From contig CM051517.1 of assembly GCA_028015205.1 (NCBI GenBank), positions 45,023,135 to 45,087,134 on the forward strand: a stretch of DNA of 64,000 nucleotides, given 5' to 3'. A model generated the notes under the pieces. That model made no database searches and was not told the DNA's origin. It saw only the letters and a program-made list of their open reading frames with translations. This stretch comes from Mytilisepta virgata (Eukaryota > Mollusca > Bivalvia > Mytilida > Mytilidae). Position numbers and translations under genes: made by a program. Shown piece after piece: positions 59,001 through 64,000 of this stretch; position 1 is the first letter of the stretch, and each line of letters starts with the position of its first letter.

Positions 59001-59500
59001 AGTAGTTAACTTTTCTCAGTTTAAAAGGAAGTTTAGTTTATATTTTCGTACTTTATTAAACTAATTAAAACGTAATATTCTCGTTGATTCATTATTTCTT
59101 ATCTGTTGCTTGTATTAATATATTTATTACATGATTAAAGTGCTCTCAAATTCTAGCAAGTTTTGAAAACTAGTACTATACGAAACTAAACCAGTTACTC
59201 GAGTTAAATCTTAGAGTCCTCACCATCTTAGGCTAAAAATCATAATCGTGATAGTTAATCCGAAAAACAATCCTGGTCACGGTGGCCTTAAAAAAACAAC
59301 AACAATAAAAAAAACACGTGCTTTTTTCCGAGGAAAATCGGGGTTTCTACATATTTCGGCTTCGGAATTAATAGTTTATGGTATACGCTGTAAGTATATA
59401 CAATGTAGGAAATTACATAAATGTCGTTTAGTTGTCTATTTTTGTATTGGATTTTAAGTTTTGTATTATGCTTTTGGAGATGACGCATTGTGGTGAAATC
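56001..59500. other. intergenic, nothing recognised
   Basis: About 3.5 kb of AT-rich sequence. A short imperfect repeat (TTTTGAATT.CCTCAAAAATG) at 57250-57300 and a C12 run near 58084 are the only structures noticed. Confidence 0.35.
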
Positions 59501-59757
59501 TATCTTTTTCTTCCGGTTTTTCGAAATCTAAGGAAAGTGATGAGAGCTGAACACAACAAGCAAACGCCGGAAGGATACATGTATAACTAAAAGAATAAAA
59601 ACATATACTATACTAAACAAATATTGAACAAGACAACACAGAAACTAAAGCACTGACAAAGTGAACTCCCACTAAAAACCAGGAGTGACATCAGGTGCTC
59701 CGGAATGGTAGGCATGTCCTGCTCCGTTAACGGCACCAGTCACATTGGTTACACTCC

Positions 59758-60530
<773 letters not shown>

Positions 60531-60884
60531 AAAAGCCAGCGAAGTGTCAAGTTCGGTGAGGTGTCAATTCCAGGACATAAAATCAAACTGAAGATATCTA
60601 GTCTGATAATTAAGATAGAAATTTCGTATCGGCCAAGCAATTCGTGATGACGACCGTAAACTTTTTGGAGTGATGAAATTAAGACCGAACATAACCCTGT
60701 CTTAGAAGTTTATGTGACAGCAATCTCGAACTGCCGAGAAAATCGTCGTATATATCACAAGCACGACAGTAACGAATCATCTGTGAAATGTTTGTTCTAT
60801 ATCCATTCTTTTTCATATTTCAGGTGATTAGCTTAATACATATAATCGGTGCACTAAATAAAATAAATACAATACATTGTCATT

Positions 60885-61012
60885 GTCATTGTAGGAAAAT
60901 ATAAAATTTATTTGGGCGAGCTTTAGAAACATGAGAAAAGGCGAGCTTTAGCGAGCCTTTTTCCCATGTTTTGCAGAGAGTCCAAATAAATTTTATATTT
61001 TCCCACAATGAC
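60885..61012. mobile_element. foldback MITE, 128 bp
   Basis: The outer arms GTCATTGTAGGAAAATATAA (60885) and TTATATTTTCCCACAATGAC (to 61012) match in inverted orientation for about 33 bp. After a short mismatch, AACATGAGAAAAAGGC-type and GCCTTTTTCCCATGTT pair again. The centre is GAGCTTTAGC. I recognise the inner GAGCTTTAGCGAGCCTTTTT as common in mussel DNA. Confidence 0.85.
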
Positions 61013-61305
61013 TTTGTATTTTCTTTATCCTGCAACCCCTTTCAGTGCGTAAAATGGCTTAACATTACGTTTGAAGTATCCAACTGCCGTGAAAACGAGG
61101 GAATTAAACGCCACGACGTCATCTGGTACATTCGCTAAGTTCCTCGACCTCTTCATGTAAAAAAGTGCCAGTAGACTTTATTAAGTCATTGACCTAATAC
61201 GACTAAAGTTTATTCTACCCCTGTTATTAGACCGGAAATAGCTTGATTGCAGGATAAAATCTTATTCTGTGCATATGGGAAAAAAGTGGGTAAATCTTTA
61301 CACCA

Positions 61306-61383
61306 GTCTTCCAGAAGAAACACTGCTGTCAATAATAGTCCTAATGTCTTCCTGAAGAAACACTGATGCCAATAATAGTCGAA
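61306..61383 (+). repeat. two-copy 40-bp tandem repeat
   Basis: CTTCCAGAAGAAACACTGCT and CTTCCTGAAGAAACACTGAT each run into (G)CCAATAATAGTC-type sequence, about 40 bp apart. Confidence 0.85.
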
Positions 61384-61936
61384 TATATGTACAATAAATA
61401 TAAATGTCATATTTGATTTACCACTCTCAAATGTGATTTCATGATTATATGCATTATATGATGTGAAATTGAACCATCTTTCAGTCCTTTCAGTTTTATA
61501 TACGAATCAACAGACATAATTATATAATATATAATATCGTTATTTGCATGATTATACCTATTAGGGGGAAAGAAAAAACATAATACCAGACATAATAAAA
61601 CAACGCTATGCAAACAAAAAGAAAAAATAATGCACTTAATTAAGAACCTGTCTGACCAGGGTCCGATGCCTTCCTGCAGTTCTAAAGGCTGCTTGATAAA
61701 GATTTTCAAAATGACGAAAGGTCTTTCCTTATTTCATTCGATTCAATTAAGTATCCACTAGTTTCCACTAAGGATCTATCACGCAATGTTAAATTTACAT
61801 CTTAAAGAAACTTTACATCAGTTCAGAAACACGTACATGTAACAAGGGAAAACTAAATATTACTGTTATACATAATTCACCGATTTCGAGTGTTTTTCCC
61901 TGTAAGATGACTTGTAATAGTGATAATTGTAGATTA

Positions 61937-62067
61937 TAACATGGCATTTTTCATATCAGACCTATGATCAGCCCTAAGGCCCTGGTATCAGCCCGAGAGC
62001 AACAGGCTCGAGGGATGATTTTGACAATAGGCTGATAATGGGTCTGATATGAATAATGACATGTTAT
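61937..62067. mobile_element. foldback MITE, 131 bp
   Basis: The left arm ACATGGCATTTTTCATATCA with GACCTATGATCAGCCC pairs with the right arm GGCTGATAATGGGTCTGATA and TGAATAATGACATGT. The loop contains a smaller inverted pair CCCGAGAG / CTCGAGGG. Confidence 0.8.
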
Positions 62068-62715
62068 GGTATTTTTATGATACATGTATACTTATGTAAA
62101 ATTGGTGTTTTATAGGTCTCCGTGAAAATTCTTATTTCAATGATTTCACTTTCATTGCCGTATTGCCGAATATCCTCAAGGCGCCGCAAATCGTCATTGC
62201 CCCTCATCCATTTAGTCAAAATGTTTATGTCACTTAGCGTTTTCTGTTTTGTTTAACATTTTTTAGCGAATTAATATAAACCAAAGTTTCTTCCCGCTAT
62301 CACCCGACATGTTTGATGTTTGGTAACTATGTGCTATTAAGTTTAGAATCGATTACGGAAATGACTGATAACGAGATTACGGATTAGGGGTGTGATAATA
62401 AACGGAAACAGTTGATATAAACCGGAAACAGTTGATAACAAAGTCATATCTGCCCGCTTAGCCAATTCTTATAAGATTTGGATAGAAATATGTACAATCC
62501 AAATTTTATCATAGGGTAAACTTTTATCTTTATTTTCTATAAGTATATAATAATTTTAATTTAGGTATGAAAGAAAATGTATATGCAATTATTATGAATG
62601 ATTTCCCTTTAAATCGGTATATGGGAAAATAATGAAGGGAGATACTATCATAATAGTTTCTTTTTGAACGATAGTGCTAAACTTAAACTAACTACAGTTT
62701 CTGGAGATATTTTGA

Positions 62716-62988
62716 TACAACTTCCTATTGGTCTTCACTGACACCGGCCAGATACATCATTATATAGATAATCAAAGATTTCTAGTGTCAACATTACGTA
62801 AATATTCTTCAGTAGAATTAATATTGATTAGCCTTTATTTTTATTACTTTCCCGATATGATAGGTACTCTACCTCTTTACATTGATCAATGGTATGAACA
62901 GAGACTAGCTTTACAATCGTTTAATAACTCTTTCAGACAGTGTCAGAACTCTGAACAAGTTCCACTTAATGTAAAAGTGTCCAAATAA
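62716..62988 (+). CDS. candidate last exon of an unknown gene
   Basis: The open frame has no ATG near its start but is protein-like: TDTGQIHHYIDNQRFLVSTL, RKYSSVELILISLYFYYFPD, IGTLPLYIDQWYEQRLALQS and FNNSFRQCQNSEQVPLNVKV, then a stop at 62986-62988. AATAAA follows at 63020-63025, 32 nt after the stop. TTGGTCTTCACTGACACCGGCCAG ending at 62750 could serve as acceptor. The hydrophobic stretch LILISLYFYYF may be a membrane segment. Unrecognised; could also be a mobile-element remnant. Confidence 0.25.
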   Translation, partial: YNFLLVFTDTGQIHHYIDNQRFLVSTLRKYSSVELILISLYFYYFPDMIGTLPLYIDQWYEQRLALQSFNNSFRQCQNSEQVPLNVKVSK

Positions 62989-63602
62989 ATCGAAGTGAAT
63001 TGGGTGTTTTCCTCAATGCAATAAAAGGCAAAGCGTGAGTTATAAATTTACTGGATTAGAACTATTTCAGTCTTAGAGTAAAGGAACAAAGGAATGAAAA
63101 TACTTATGCTTCTAGAAACTGCTAAAATATAAATATTGTTGACTACTAAAGACTTCTGGACGAGAAAAAAAAAACGATAAGCATAATTGCAAAAGAAAAC
63201 ACTTTTCAACTTTTCACGTAAATTTACAATTATTTAAAATGACGGTGGTCTGTATTTCAGAACATACAATTATTTTTACCTGCAGTGAATTATTTGTGTC
63301 GGAAATTAATATACAAAATAAACAATAAATGGATGCAAAACATTTTTGAAGACAGAGATCAGAAAGAAACTATGTGTTCCTAATTATTTCGACGAAGAAG
63401 GTTCTAATTAGCACAGAAAATATGTGAAGATGTTACTTTCTGTGACATAATGATGGTTCTGTGAACAGCAACTGTGGTCAGAATGTGCTAGATTTATTGT
63501 ACAACAATCTTTCTACAATTTTATCTTTGCTACAAATTGTGATAAGTCATTTTACGTGTTGCAAAGAAACTCACAAACGAAGTACGAAGCTGGATTAGAA
63601 AA

Positions 63603-63699
63603 ATGGCAAAAAAGAATTTTCGATATACAGATGTTGGATTATGGATTATTTATAAATCTTTTCTTGATGCCTTATTGATTCAGCTTCTTCTATCTTGTG
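63603..63699 (+). CDS. first exon of a secreted or membrane protein gene, runs off window
   Basis: An ATG in a strong context (GAAAAATGG: A at -3, G at +4) opens MAKKNFRYTDVGLWIIYKSF followed by LDALLIQLLLSC. That is a basic N-region and a hydrophobic core ending in small/polar residues, so a signal peptide or signal anchor. It meets a consensus donor, TTGTG|GTAAGT, at 63700, leaving phase 1, the usual phase for signal-peptide exons of extracellular proteins. The remaining exons would lie beyond 64000. The upstream boundary of the 5' UTR is not visible. Confidence 0.5.
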
Positions 63700-64000
63700 G
63701 TAAGTAATTAGTAGTTTTATTTTAAATGAAAGTGTCGTATTAATCAATTCAACACTTTGCTTACTTTACATATATAGTTTTCTTAGAATTTATTAATTTT
63801 TTGGCGAAAATGTTGCATTGTGTTTTTTTTTCTAACTTTTTGTCACCAATTTGCGACATCATAAATCCGATGGTTTTAAATCTTTGCTAAATGTTAGAAT
63901 TAAATATATATTTTTTTACACTGTAAAGACCGATATCAAAGCCTTAAAATACAATTCTTTCAAAGAATATCCTCGGATAATATCTTTTCGTTTTCTTTTT

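Overview
The window is AT-rich eukaryotic DNA with few genes and many transposable elements. Three things point to a bivalve mollusc, most likely a mussel (Mytilidae): tRNA-derived SINEs of bivalve type, repeat tails I recognise as abundant in mussel DNA, and the frequent ACATGTA/TACATGTAT words. There is no operon-like layout and no prokaryotic, plastid or mitochondrial signature. The species call is an inference; no database was searched.

Genes are sparse. The best-supported one is a minus-strand, 207-residue, basic, partly coiled-coil protein at 20130-20753, with a strong splice acceptor in its 5' leader. Weaker candidates on the plus strand are a signal-peptide exon (18585-18687) that is phase-compatible with a cysteine-containing exon (19059-19351), an internal exon at 1986-2167, a possible last exon at 62716-62988, and a signal-peptide first exon at 63603-63699 whose gene runs off the right edge. 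A short ORF at 14504-14692 resembles the C-terminus of the formylglycine-generating enzyme (FGE/SUMF1) fold and is probably a remnant.

Left part (1-24 kb): a mussel repeat tail, a 269-bp TIR element with 9-bp target duplication, two related SINEs (one with a perfect 13-bp duplication), a degenerate tandem repeat split by a retroelement fragment, a 55-bp minisatellite, the gene cluster at 18.5-20.8 kb, a decayed LINE, and a repeat carrying a G-quadruplex motif. Middle part (24-43 kb): two tandem-repeat elements in inverted orientation, another SINE, a 2.74-kb PIF/Harbinger-like transposon with TAA duplications and nested elements, several foldback hairpins, and a 388-bp element with TTAA duplications. 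Right part (43-64 kb): a Tc1/mariner-type TIR element, more foldbacks, a hammerhead array, two further retroelement fragments and the terminal signal-peptide exon.

The most striking object is at 52254-53324: 2.8 head-to-tail copies of a 377-378-bp unit, each carrying a complete type I hammerhead self-cleaving ribozyme. The array is flanked by ATATA duplications and appears to have landed, already multimeric, inside the tail of a retroelement. It has the form expected of an animal retrozyme: a non-autonomous element that moves through self-cleaved RNA. The six reverse-transcriptase-type fragments scattered in the window are all decayed 3' ends of one family and are possible, unproven, sources of mobilising machinery.
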